Source: Caryophanon tenue
GTDB taxonomy: Bacteria; Bacillota; Bacilli; Bacillales_A; Planococcaceae
Direction: 5' to 3'
NCBI RefSeq assembly: GCF_001700315.1
Contig: NZ_MASJ01000039.1
Span: forward strand, 62,001 to 126,000
Length of the DNA stretch: 64,000 bases
Shown: positions 37,969-46,550 of the stretch, piece after piece
Numbering within the stretch: position 1 is the stretch's first letter
Layout of the letters: every line of letters begins with the position of its first letter
Translations under genes and position numbers: made by a program
The notes under the pieces: generated by a model
Told to the model about the DNA's origin: nothing
Seen by the model: the letters and a program-made list of their open reading frames with translations, nothing else
The model's database searches: none

Positions 37969-38793
37969 TTAAAAATCTGCTTTATTAAGCTTTTTTGAAA
38001 TAAATGTTGCTGTCATGTTGATTGCAAAAATCAGCACGATCAACACAATACCTACTGCTGCTGCAAGACCGATGTCTCCAGACTCTTGCGTCACTAAATA
38101 TGAATGTACTGTCAGCGTACGTGCAGATGAGAAAATACTATCTGGCATCGCTGCTACTGTACCTGCTGTTAAGAAAATGGCTGCTGATTCCCCGACGATA
38201 CGACCGATTGATAAAATAATTCCTGATAAAATACCTGGCATTGCGCTCGGTAAAATAACTTTATATAACGTTTGAAGCTTTGTTGTACCAAGTGCAAGTG
38301 AACCTTCGCGGTATGCGGCTGGCACTGTTTTTAAAGCCTCTTCTGTTGTACGAATAATTACCGGTAATACGATAATTGTTAATGTTAATGATGCTGCGAT
38401 AATGGACATGCCTAGCTTTAATGTCGCTACGAAGAATACCGCACCGAATAAACCATAAATAATTGATGGAATCCCTGTTAATGATTCTGTAGCAAAGCGA
38501 ATCATATTTACTAAACGACCTTGCTTTGCATACTCTTGCAAATAAACTGCCGCTAAAATACCAAGTGGCGTTGCGATAATTAATGAAATCGCAATTGTAT
38601 AAATCGTTGTGACGATCATTGGTAAAATACCCCCGCCACCTGTTGGCGAGTAGTCACCAAAAATAAAATCAAAGCTAATGTAGCCAATACCCTTATAGAA
38701 AATGAAGCCGACAATTAGCACTAGAATTCCGACTGAAACTGCTGCTGATGCCCACAGTAAGCCACGTAACAGTGCATCTTTTGTTTGTCTCAT
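37969..38793 (-). CDS. pstA: Phosphate ABC transporter permease PstA
   Basis: A 274-residue permease with six membrane segments; EAM loop GSLALGTTKLQTLYKVILPSAMPGI contacts PstB. The N-terminus RQTKDALLRGLLWASAAVSVGILVLIVGFIFYKG fits PstA. ATG at 38793 follows AAAGGTGG; overlaps nothing but lies 1 base from the pstC stop. Confidence 0.96.
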   Translation of the reverse strand: MRQTKDALLRGLLWASAAVSVGILVLIVGFIFYKGIGYISFDFIFGDYSPTGGGGILPMIVTTIYTIAISLIIATPLGILAAVYLQEYAKQGRLVNMIRFATESLTGIPSIIYGLFGAVFFVATLKLGMSIIAASLTLTIIVLPVIIRTTEEALKTVPAAYREGSLALGTTKLQTLYKVILPSAMPGILSGIILSIGRIVGESAAIFLTAGTVAAMPDSIFSSARTLTVHSYLVTQESGDIGLAAAVGIVLIVLIFAINMTATFISKKLNKADF

Positions 38794-38794
38794 G

Positions 38795-39703
38795 TTATTG
38801 ACCACCTTTTGCAATTTTCGCTAACACGAAGTTTAAAATTAAAATGAATGAGAATAACACAATACCTGTTGCAAATAACATTTCTTGATGTGTACCTGCT
38901 GCGTAACCCATTTCTAACGCGATATTTGTCGTTAATGGACGCACAGAATCTGTTAAGCTTGTTGGAATAATTAATGCGTTCCCTGCGACTAAGATTACTG
39001 CCATCGTTTCCCCGATAGCACGCCCTAATCCTAAAACAATCGCCGCTAAAATACCTGATTTTGCTGCTGGTACAATCACTTTAAAAATTGTACCAATTTG
39101 TGAAGCACCTAATGCAAGTGAACCTTCACGATATGTTTTCGGTACTGCACGAATCGCTGTTTCACATACTGTAACAATCGTTGGTAACATCATAATCGCT
39201 AACACGATAATAACGGCTATTAAACTTTGTCCACGTGCTAGTCCTAAATTGTTTTGTAAAAATGGTACGATGATGGCTAAACCGAATACACCGTATAATA
39301 CAGATGGAATCCCTGCTAATAATTGAATGGCTGGTGATAAAATACGTGCTACTGATTTTGGTGCAATTTCAGCTAAGAAAATCGCTGTAAATAAACCGAT
39401 TGGTACACCGATAATTAATGCGCCGACTGTTGCGTATAGTGACGCAACAATCATCGGCCAAATGCCGAACTTATCTTCACTTGGTACCCAATCTGAACCG
39501 AAGATAAAGTCAATAAAGCTATAACCACCTGCAACGAATGGCGTTGCTCCTTTATAAAATACAAAGCCTACAATCAGTACTAAACTAAATACAGATAGTA
39601 ATGCGCAGATTAAAAAGATTTTCGACGAAACTTTCTCCATCGCATATTTGCGCTTATTCGCTTTTGTAATATCTGTCTTTGTTGTGTCCACCGGTGACGT
39701 CAT
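38795..39703 (-). CDS. pstC: Phosphate ABC transporter permease PstC
   Basis: A 302-residue permease, six membrane segments, with FIFGSDWVPSEDKFGIWPMI and the EAA loop REGSLALGASQIGTIFKVIVPAAKSGI characteristic of PstC. ATG preceded by AGGAGG. Follows pstS by 16 bases. Confidence 0.96.
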   Translation of the reverse strand: MTSPVDTTKTDITKANKRKYAMEKVSSKIFLICALLSVFSLVLIVGFVFYKGATPFVAGGYSFIDFIFGSDWVPSEDKFGIWPMIVASLYATVGALIIGVPIGLFTAIFLAEIAPKSVARILSPAIQLLAGIPSVLYGVFGLAIIVPFLQNNLGLARGQSLIAVIIVLAIMMLPTIVTVCETAIRAVPKTYREGSLALGASQIGTIFKVIVPAAKSGILAAIVLGLGRAIGETMAVILVAGNALIIPTSLTDSVRPLTTNIALEMGYAAGTHQEMLFATGIVLFSFILILNFVLAKIAKGGQ

Positions 39704-39719
39704 GCCTATATCCTCCTAA

Positions 39720-40556
39720 TTAGTCGAGGCGAATTGCCCCTGCAGCTTCGACGATGTCTTGTCCATCACTGCTTAAAATAAAGTCAATAAATTGTTGTCC
39801 TTGCTGCGTTAAAGCTTCTTCTGTATGCACGAATAAGAATGGACGTGCTAAAGCGTAAGAATTATTTAAAACGTTATCTGCGATAGGCTCGACACCGTTA
39901 ATATTAAATGTAGAAATTGTTTCATCGACATATTCAAATGAAATAAAGCCGACTGCATGTTTGTTTGTTGCAACGGTTGTTTTAATGTTACCGTTACCAC
40001 TCGCAACGATAGCGTTACGAATTAATTGTCCTGATTCATAGCCAACGATTTCTTGGAACGCATCACGTGAACCTGAACCATCTTCACGAGATACAACAAC
40101 AATCTCCATATCTTTTCCGCCTAACTGCTTCCAGTTTGTCACTTCACCGGTAAAGATTTGTTTCACTTGTTCCATTGTAAGGTCTTTTACAGGATTACTT
40201 GGATGCGCTACAACGACAATTCCGTCATAGGCGATAATTGTTTGATCAAGCTGTGCTGCTTCCTCATCCTTCAAATCACGTGACGACATGCCGATGTCTG
40301 ATACACCGTTTATCGCATTTGTAATGCCGGCTGAAGAACCAATTTGATTCACTTCGATATTGACATCTGTTTGTTCGCTATGTTCAGCTGCTAATTTCTC
40401 GGCAAGTGGGCCAACAGATGTAGAACCTGAAATTGCAATTGTCTCGCCACCTGAATTTGTTGCGCTACCTGCTTCTTGTTCGTCACCGCCACATGCTGCT
40501 AACAGTAAGCTGCTCAGGATCGCTGCACTTAACCATGTCTTTTTTAGAACCTTCAT
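39720..40556 (-). CDS. pstS: Phosphate-binding lipoprotein PstS
   Basis: A 278-residue lipoprotein: lipobox LLLAAC at about 14-19, then the phosphate-binding fold with ISGSTSVGPLAEKLAAEH, SSRDLKDEE and SREDGSGSRDAFQEI, the anion-contacting loops of PstS. ATG 40556 follows GGTGGAG and starts the signal peptide; the frame is open to 40613. First gene of the operon. Confidence 0.96.
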   Translation of the reverse strand: MKVLKKTWLSAAILSSLLLAACGGDEQEAGSATNSGGETIAISGSTSVGPLAEKLAAEHSEQTDVNIEVNQIGSSAGITNAINGVSDIGMSSRDLKDEEAAQLDQTIIAYDGIVVVAHPSNPVKDLTMEQVKQIFTGEVTNWKQLGGKDMEIVVVSREDGSGSRDAFQEIVGYESGQLIRNAIVASGNGNIKTTVATNKHAVGFISFEYVDETISTFNINGVEPIADNVLNNSYALARPFLFVHTEEALTQQGQQFIDFILSSDGQDIVEAAGAIRLD

Positions 40557-40645
40557 GTTTCTCCACCGTTTCTTTACAATTTGTCTGTCATTTCTTGAAC
40601 TTACTTTTATCATAACGTGCTTTTATTAACGCCCTATTCGAGTTT

Positions 40646-40673
40646 TGTAAACGCAATGTAAATATTATGTTGC
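40646..40673 (-). promoter_or_regulatory. Pho box upstream of pstS
   Basis: On the minus strand three half-sites at 11-bp period: GCAACA, TTTACA, TTTACA (spacers 5 bp). PhoP binds TT(A/C/T)ACA direct repeats of this period, and pst is a core PhoPR target. The wider intergenic 40557-40879 contains nothing else I can support. Confidence 0.72.
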
Positions 40674-40879
40674 AAATTGCAAAGGACCATCTTGAATATT
40701 AAGAAAATTCTTATTATGAATTTACAGTAAATTCATAATAACGTCCGACTTTTTACAAACAAGACGATTCTTTTTAATATAAAGAAACTATTGTAAAAAA
40801 GGTGTCATAAAATAATATGGAAATTTTTAAAAATTAATAGGATAATAAAGGGTGAATATGGTGTGAAGGAGTGACAAGT

Positions 40880-41620
40880 TTGATTCAAACGACAAAACAA
40901 TTTGAAGCCGTTTGTAATTTTCGTGATTTAGGAGGAATCCGCACTGCTGATGGGCGCACGGTCCGACACCGTCAGTTATATCGTAGCGGTGAGATTGGTT
41001 ATGCGACCATTCACGATAAAATGATGCTCGAAAAACTCGAATTAAAAACCATTTTAGATTATCGCGATTTAGCTGAAACATTCGTCTATCCACCACCTAC
41101 ATTAGATGGTACTGAATTATTGCAAATTAGCGCAACGACGAATGCATCGCTTCATGTGAACCCAAGTGTTGATGATACAACGTGTATCACCGTTGACAAT
41201 TTTATTGAGGCGTGTGCACAATTACCATTTCATAATCCAGCGTACCGCGCGCTCATGGACCGCATTGTTCATAGAGATGTGCCGCTTCTACAATTTTGCA
41301 CAGCTGGAAAAGACCGTACTGGCATCGGTGTCGCACTCGTATATTTATTGTTAGGGGTCGATGAAGAGACCATTGTTGCTGATTTTTTACAAACAAACCA
41401 AGCCATTGCCGAGAAAAAACCTTTATGGTATACGCATTGGCAACATACTTTATCATCAATCGAGCATGGTGAAACGCTTTTATATGCCAATGAACGCGCA
41501 TTACGAGAAGCATTTTGTCGTATACGTAAAACATATGGTAACTACGAACGCTATTTTTATGAAGAATTTAATATTTCAACTGACATGCGTACGCATGTGC
41601 AACAGTACTATTTAAAATAA
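40880..41620 (+). CDS. Tyrosine-protein phosphatase, Y_phosphatase3 family
   Basis: A 246-residue phosphatase: NFRDLGGIRTADGRTVRHRQLYRSGEI (about 13-40) and the P-loop CTAGKDRTG (Cx5R) with the later acidic residues. The residue before the Cys is Phe where His is usual. Family members dephosphorylate phosphotyrosine or phosphoinositides. The start is likely TTG at 40880 (AAGGAG eight bases ahead); GTG at 40871 overlaps that site. Confidence 0.87.
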   Translation: MIQTTKQFEAVCNFRDLGGIRTADGRTVRHRQLYRSGEIGYATIHDKMMLEKLELKTILDYRDLAETFVYPPPTLDGTELLQISATTNASLHVNPSVDDTTCITVDNFIEACAQLPFHNPAYRALMDRIVHRDVPLLQFCTAGKDRTGIGVALVYLLLGVDEETIVADFLQTNQAIAEKKPLWYTHWQHTLSSIEHGETLLYANERALREAFCRIRKTYGNYERYFYEEFNISTDMRTHVQQYYLK

Positions 41621-41629
41621 CTATACATA

Positions 41630-41667
41630 AAAAAAGCAGCGACAAGGTTTATCCTGTCTCTGCTTTT
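41630..41667. terminator. Terminator of the phosphatase gene
   Basis: AAAAAGCAGCGACAAGG / CCTGTCTCTGCTTTT hairpin, 10 bases past the stop; could also end the minus-strand gene at 41710-41919. Confidence 0.85.
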
Positions 41668-41709
41668 ATAACGTTTAGATTTCACACGTGCTATTGCTTA
41701 AACAATCAT

Positions 41710-41919
41710 TTAGCGTGATTCTTTTGGTGGTTGACACACATCACATTTTTGTTGTTTATTTTCTTTGAATTTCTTCCACGTTTTTTGGAAATGCGCACCA
41801 CATGCACATTCAAAATCTAACTTTTGTGAGAAGCCTTTAAATTCTGTTGATAATAATTTACTGTCTGAGTTTTTTGCGATATATTCTTGAATCGCAGGTA
41901 ACGTCCACTTTTTACTCAT
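41710..41919 (-). CDS. Small zinc-ribbon protein
   Basis: A 69-residue protein with CxC (ECACGAHF) and CxxC (KCDVCQ) pairs that can bind one zinc, after a helix-rich start LPAIQEYIAKNSDSKLLSTEFKGFSQKLDF. This resembles the zinc-ribbon modules found at the ends of some phage or homing endonuclease-linked proteins. It has a good site (GGAGGTGTAGAACG). DNA or RNA binding is a guess. Confidence 0.65.
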   Translation of the reverse strand: MSKKWTLPAIQEYIAKNSDSKLLSTEFKGFSQKLDFECACGAHFQKTWKKFKENKQQKCDVCQPPKESR

Positions 41920-41996
41920 CGTTCTACACCTCCATAAAGATTTTATTATACCATGCTTTCTTCTAAAAAAGTGTTACTGATCTAAAAAAGAGCTTG

Positions 41997-42060
41997 GGAA
42001 AAAAGAAATATCCTTCAGCAACGAAAACTGCTGAAGGATATTTTTGTGTATTTGGTGCTT
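41997..42060. repeat. Dispersed hairpin repeat, copy 3
   Basis: GAAAAAAG + hairpin AAATATCCTTCAGCA / TGCTGAAGGATATTT + TGTATTTGGTGCT, matching copy 1 along about 64 bp except in the loop and one flank base. Here it lies between two minus-strand genes rather than convergent ones. Confidence 0.9.
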
Positions 42061-42162
42061 TTTCTGCTGAAGTCGCCGCTTATGTCCGAACGCAGCAGCA
42101 CATTTTCATCAAAAATAGGTTTCTGTCCTAGCCTCTATGTTTTTATGTAAATATTTTATTCA

Positions 42163-42324
42163 TTAAGATTGCCTTAGTACGGAAGTCACCAACAATGTAC
42201 CAGCCACTAAAAATAATTCGTCTTGAAACTGTGTGTAAAATACAGGTGGTTCGTTCATCACGGCAAACATTAACACAATTATTGTAAATAAAAAGCTCAC
42301 AGCAAAATATTTGCGTCCTTTCAT
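42163..42324 (-). CDS. Small two-TM membrane protein
   Basis: A 53-residue protein, hydrophobic at about 6-24 and 33-48. ATG at 42324 has AGGAGGGG in ideal position, which is the main reason to accept it. No homologue recognised. Confidence 0.55.
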   Translation of the reverse strand: MKGRKYFAVSFLFTIIVLMFAVMNEPPVFYTQFQDELFLVAGTLLVTSVLRQS

Positions 42325-42509
42325 GTTCACCCCTCCTTTTCTCTCCACATGTTACAACGTTGTAGAGAACATTAAGTTGCTAGATGTCGACAAAAAACTG
42401 CCTTACAAATACTTAATGTTACTTCATATTTTACACATAATTTCGACACATTTTCATTATAACTGATTTTTCTGAAAAAAGTTGCATAACTTGCTTAAAA
42501 AGCGTACTA

Positions 42510-42544
42510 AAGTACGTAGCACTATTGACATACACTACGTACTT
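42510..42544. promoter_or_regulatory. 10-bp perfect palindrome around a -35-like TTGACA
   Basis: AAGTACGTAG ... CTACGTACTT with 15 bases between, enclosing TTGACA (42525-42530). On the plus strand a -10-like CATAAA, AAAGGTG and an ATG at 42566 follow, but that frame stops after five codons inside the 3' end of the SLH-type gene. It may be an operator left from a lost gene, or a terminator of the Fur operon. Confidence 0.4.
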
Positions 42545-42574
42545 CTAACATAAAGGTGTCAATGTATGAAACGT

Positions 42575-43489
42575 TTACTTTAGCGATTTTCGTTTATACA
42601 TGTATAGACTTCCGATAACAATAGCACCTACACCAAACATTACTAGCCACATCATCCTGTTATTTTCCGATGATGTTTCTACTGGTTCTTCGTCGATGAT
42701 AAGAGCCTGTTCAATCGTTTGTAATGACGTCGCTGTAGTATCCTCCTCTACTTCACTTATCGCAGTAATAAATGGTGTGTCCCCTAATACGATAAACTGT
42801 AGTGCCTGTGACGCGGCATCGTGTGAATGCATGTCCGATGTATGATTTGGTGCAAAAAAAGATTGTGCAATATATTGTCCTGTCCAAATCGACGGATCAA
42901 CACTATTGCCAATAATGCTTGGATGCATCCCTAACGTGTACGGCTTCCCACCAATTGTTAATACATACGCTGTGTCTACTTTGTTAACTGCTTCGACAAC
43001 ACCGGTTGGCCCGGCTGTAAACGCAGCTTGTGCTAGCAATGTTTCCTCACCAAACACTGTCATCGCGTGGGTCGTAATAAATTCGGCAAACTCCGCACGT
43101 GTTAAGGTAGCCTGTTTATTAGTAAGCGCTAATTGTCCATCAAAATACAATTGATTTACGTCGGCATACGTCGCATTACCTTCTATTGTTGAGACATAGC
43201 CTGCTGCTACAGCTGCTGTTGCAAGCTCATGCTCACTCGTACCATCTAACCGTTGAAATGCCCCATACCATGCAGCAAGCGTCTTCATTGTCAGTGTTGT
43301 TGATGGCTTAAATTGCTGGTCATTTTCTACATCACGAATAATACCGAGCGATGTCGCAAACACAATCGCATCCGCCATTTCTGACATCGCAATGTCACGA
43401 TACATATTATCACGGTTCATGACGTGAGCAGAGGCACTTGATGTGACAAGCATGAAAAATGCAAACCAGACGATTATTTTTTGTTTCAT
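42575..43489 (-). CDS. Secreted SLH-type protein with C-terminal membrane anchor
   Basis: A 304-residue protein: signal peptide (1-22, TSSASA), one degenerate and one clearer SLH-like unit (about 25-150), a middle domain with HTSDMHSHDAAS (His/Asp-rich), then an acidic linker and a C-terminal hydrophobic helix with basic tail (about 280-304, ending YKRKSLK). No LPxTG. It is the last gene of the Fur-controlled operon. GGAGG that serves its ATG (43489) overlaps the stop codon of the gene before. The His-rich patch might bind metal; unproved. Confidence 0.7.
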   Translation of the reverse strand: MKQKIIVWFAFFMLVTSSASAHVMNRDNMYRDIAMSEMADAIVFATSLGIIRDVENDQQFKPSTTLTMKTLAAWYGAFQRLDGTSEHELATAAVAAGYVSTIEGNATYADVNQLYFDGQLALTNKQATLTRAEFAEFITTHAMTVFGEETLLAQAAFTAGPTGVVEAVNKVDTAYVLTIGGKPYTLGMHPSIIGNSVDPSIWTGQYIAQSFFAPNHTSDMHSHDAASQALQFIVLGDTPFITAISEVEEDTTATSLQTIEQALIIDEEPVETSSENNRMMWLVMFGVGAIVIGSLYMYKRKSLK

Positions 43490-43499
43490 CTCCATCCTC

Positions 43500-44441
43500 C
43501 TACTTTGATACAATTTGTAAATAGCCATTTTGCTGTGTAATATATGGCTGATCGACACCGTCGAGCTGTTGAAGCGTTTCATAAGCAATCGACCACCCAG
43601 ATAGCTCCACTAATAATTCCTCCGGTAAAAAGAAGCCGTTATAAAATCCTGCTTCAATCACAAACTGCGCTGCATCGCCGGTTTCCTGTTGTAACACTTG
43701 TCCAAGAATTAACACATGCGCAAATTCCAATTCATACTCCATATAAATATGGTCGTTTCGGAAATAATACGTAGCGGCGCTTTTGTCATTCAGCCATTGT
43801 TCAGGAAGCGTTAACGCCGGTTGCTGTACCCATTGTAAAAGCTCATCGTTAATGACATTCATATCCGCTGTCAAATCAGCAATAATATGCGCTTCTACTT
43901 CTGCGGTCCAGTCAATATCTAAATAATTCGCAATTACATCTAATTCAAGACCTGCTGTTTCCGCAAGAAAAGCTTCCCTTGCTTGCAAGTTTTTTTCGAT
44001 TGCATAAAGTAGCTGTTCATGCCCTTGTAATGATTGTTGTGCCTGCTCTAATGTTTTAAATTCACTATACAAAACATTGAGCTGCTGTAAATATGTCGTA
44101 ATTTGTTGCTCCATCAGCCACTGATTCCCAAGTAAATCAACAACATCATTTCCTTGCTTCATCATCGTCAGCCATGTGTCTAAGCCTGTTTCCGCATACG
44201 CCTGTAATTGCATAATTGCTTGTTGCTGATTGTCGCGGAATACATTTTCAGCTTCTGCGACTTGCGGTGTTAACGCCTCGATATCCGCGCGTGTTTGCGC
44301 TAATTCTTCATGCAATGTTGAAATCGTTGTTTCATCATAAACAATCGCTAAAAAATCGGCAAAAGCCCCCGTTAAATGCGCATAGGTCGGCACGGCCATT
44401 GCTAGTAATAATGTCGTGATTAGAAGTAGCCGTTTACACAT
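43500..44441 (-). CDS. Secreted coiled-coil protein next to FtsEX-like genes
   Basis: A 313-residue protein: signal peptide (about 1-21, VPTYA), long coiled coil (about 35-175, with STLHEELAQTRADIEALTPQVAEAENVF) and a globular C-terminal part. Exported coiled-coil partners of FtsEX (CwlO, PcsB, EnvC, RipC) have this front half but carry a hydrolase or LytM domain behind; here no NlpC/P60, CHAP or LytM motif is seen. It probably is the extracellular partner of the FtsX-like protein, whose stop it overlaps. Confidence 0.7.
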   Translation of the reverse strand: MCKRLLLITTLLLAMAVPTYAHLTGAFADFLAIVYDETTISTLHEELAQTRADIEALTPQVAEAENVFRDNQQQAIMQLQAYAETGLDTWLTMMKQGNDVVDLLGNQWLMEQQITTYLQQLNVLYSEFKTLEQAQQSLQGHEQLLYAIEKNLQAREAFLAETAGLELDVIANYLDIDWTAEVEAHIIADLTADMNVINDELLQWVQQPALTLPEQWLNDKSAATYYFRNDHIYMEYELEFAHVLILGQVLQQETGDAAQFVIEAGFYNGFFLPEELLVELSGWSIAYETLQQLDGVDQPYITQQNGYLQIVSK

Positions 44442-45306
44442 CAGCAATCACATCCCGCGTGGATATATAGCTTGCGAGCACGCTTAAAAACACACCCATT
44501 ACAAGCTGTACGCTACATACCATGACCAAATCCATCGTGTGTAGCTTCCCCAAATACGGCACGGCCTGGTGAATACCTGCATAAACTGTATAGTAGCTTA
44601 CGGCAGTCGTCAGCATTGCGATACATGCACCGCTTATTCCAAGTACGACGCCTTCCATTAAAAATTGCATGCGCACAATTTTCGGATTCATCCCAAGCAA
44701 CAGTTTCACCTTTAGCTCTTGTTGACGTTTATACATGGCTAAATGGCATGTACTATACACCATCATAAAAGCAACGACAAAAAACAGCAGTACAACGAGT
44801 ACACCGTATAACTCAATCGTCTCTATCCACGACACTAATATTTGTGCCATTTGCTGCGGGTAGACCACTGAGACAATACCGGATGCACCTTCTAAATTTT
44901 TTGCAATTACTTGCATCATTTCCGCATCTTTTACCGAGAACTTCACTGCATCAGGTACACGCCCATCTGTAAAGCTCTCCAGTAAATGCGTTCTCCCTTC
45001 AAAGAAAAAGGCAAGCGATGCTATCATCTCCGCACCCGTTTCGACGTTTACATCCTTTGTATAGGACTGCTCTGCTAAAATCGCTGCAACCTCTTGAGCC
45101 ATGCCATCTTCCACATACACTTTCATCGCAACTTGTGACTCCACATAATGCACTGCTTCTGTAATATACGCACGCACAAGCAGTAATTGTCCAATTAGAC
45201 AGAGCGCAATAAAAAGAAGCGTGACCGAGGCCATGACTGCACCTTTGTTACGCTTTAAGCCGAGCTTCGTATCATGAAACATATATTGCCATTGGTGTTT
45301 ATTCAT
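44434..45306 (-). CDS. FtsX-like ABC transporter permease
   Basis: A 290-residue protein with the FtsX layout: one N-terminal membrane segment (about 23-45), an extracellular loop of 130 residues with VAMKVYVEDGMAQEVAAILAEQ (compare FtsX 'I.V.L......E...L...L'), then three segments (about 168-195, 217-240, 262-282). FtsX does not transport; it passes a signal from the FtsE ATPase to a wall hydrolase outside. ATG 45306 overlaps the ftsE-like stop by 8 bases, with AAGGTGG ahead. This is probably a second FtsX, distinct from the housekeeping one. Confidence 0.8.
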   Translation of the reverse strand: MNKHQWQYMFHDTKLGLKRNKGAVMASVTLLFIALCLIGQLLLVRAYITEAVHYVESQVAMKVYVEDGMAQEVAAILAEQSYTKDVNVETGAEMIASLAFFFEGRTHLLESFTDGRVPDAVKFSVKDAEMMQVIAKNLEGASGIVSVVYPQQMAQILVSWIETIELYGVLVVLLFFVVAFMMVYSTCHLAMYKRQQELKVKLLLGMNPKIVRMQFLMEGVVLGISGACIAMLTTAVSYYTVYAGIHQAVPYLGKLHTMDLVMVCSVQLVMGVFLSVLASYISTRDVIADV

Positions 45307-45940
45307 CAATATGCCCACCTTCCATCACCGATACGCGAGCACCTGACGTTAGTAATTCCTCTGAATGCGTCACAATGAGCATCGCCATTTGCTCTTCGCG
45401 GTGCAATTCGTACAACAACGTCATAATATCTTGTGCTGTTTCACGGTCTAAATTACCGGTCGGTTCGTCTGCAAGCAAGAGTTTTGGCTTATTCAGCAAC
45501 GCGCGTACAATTGCTACACGCTGTTGCTGACCACCTGACAATTTATTCGGAAACTGATGAACTTTATCAGCTAAACCGACACGCGTTAAAAGACGCATCG
45601 CTTCCGCTTCGATTTCTTCTAGCGGACGCCCAAGTGCTTTTCCGGCTATTAAAACATTTTCAAGTACCGTATGTTGTGAAATTAATTCGTAACTTTGAAA
45701 AATAATGCCCATTTTTCGGCGCAATTCGAATTTTTGTAGCGCATCAATTGCTGTACCATCGATCAAAATTGTGCCATGTTCACGTTCTGACTCACGATAT
45801 AAAAGCTTTAAAAATGTGCTTTTCCCTGAGCCAGAGCGTCCACGTAAAAAAGCAAACTCCCCATGCGAAAGTGTATAATTCACACCATTTAACACGGGTA
45901 CACCGTCAAAGCTTTTTGTTACATCGTGCATCTGAATCAT
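45299..45940 (-). CDS. FtsE-like ABC ATPase
   Basis: A 213-residue ATPase: Walker A GRSGSGKSTFLKLLYRE, signature [15 protein letters not shown], Walker B LLLADEPTGNLD. The segment FLKLLYRESE and LRRKMGIIFQSYELISQHTVLENV closely recall FtsE, more than LolD/MacB. Starts one base after the amidotransferase-like gene ends, with AAGGAG ahead, so it is co-transcribed. Confidence 0.85.
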   Translation of the reverse strand: MIQMHDVTKSFDGVPVLNGVNYTLSHGEFAFLRGRSGSGKSTFLKLLYRESEREHGTILIDGTAIDALQKFELRRKMGIIFQSYELISQHTVLENVLIAGKALGRPLEEIEAEAMRLLTRVGLADKVHQFPNKLSGGQQQRVAIVRALLNKPKLLLADEPTGNLDRETAQDIMTLLYELHREEQMAMLIVTHSEELLTSGARVSVMEGGHIDE

Positions 45941-45941
45941 G

Positions 45942-46550
45942 TTATAAAACTCCTTCTTTTAACCAAGGTAAGAAGCCGCGTAAAAAGCGCTCCGTTGCTG
46001 GCATAAAATACGAACCGTAATGATAATCTGGGTCGAGTGTTGTATTAATCCATGTGCCACTTGTGTTCACTTTATCAATATAGAGCACCGAGCCGCCGTC
46101 AACCGTTGATACTAACGTTTCACAGCCATCTGTTGGCCAATATACGCCGTGCTGATGCCACGTTGCATCATCAAGTGTTAAATAATTGGTAAATAAATCA
46201 TGGGTTTCGCCCGGCAAACGCAGACCTGAATCTGCACCTGTTTCTAACCACCACCAAAAGTTGGTCGGACGGAACTCCCAATTTTGTTCTGGTAACCAAT
46301 CACGATGTTGTGGGCCAAACGTTACGACTGTTTTTCCACTGTTGGCAAAGGCATAAATTTTGTCGACATTTTGTTCCAATAAACCTAAATGAGACTGTGA
46401 TGGGATAATCAAAACATCCATATCGTCAAGCGATGCTTCAGCGAAATGACGCGCAGGAATACACACATCAATATATTGGCCAAACTCCGATGTTTTATAT
46501 GTACGGCTATGATGTGAACTACCGCTATAAAATACTGCAATTTTACGCAT
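45942..46550 (-). CDS. Glutamine-amidotransferase-like (flavodoxin-fold) protein B
   Basis: A 202-residue protein, Rossmann-like (RKIAVFYSGSSHHSRTY... DVLIIPSQSHLG... GKTVVTFGPQ). The fold pattern suits the class I glutamine amidotransferase/ThuA superfamily but I see no nucleophile elbow GxCxG. The C-terminal part (SVLYIDKVNTSGTWINTTL) parallels the neighbouring protein A (TVTYIDRTSTNGTIFMHAG), so both are paralogues. ATG 46550 overlaps the end of A by 8 bases. Function unknown; role in the metal/peptide uptake operon is inferred from position. Confidence 0.65.
   Translation of the reverse strand: MRKIAVFYSGSSHHSRTYKTSEFGQYIDVCIPARHFAEASLDDMDVLIIPSQSHLGLLEQNVDKIYAFANSGKTVVTFGPQHRDWLPEQNWEFRPTNFWWWLETGADSGLRLPGETHDLFTNYLTLDDATWHQHGVYWPTDGCETLVSTVDGGSVLYIDKVNTSGTWINTTLDPDYHYGSYFMPATERFLRGFLPWLKEGVL

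Noticed and set aside
40646-40662. WalR box upstream of pstS
   Set aside because: Fits the WalR consensus on the plus strand, but the third half-site at 11-bp period and the pst context make PhoP the better reading.
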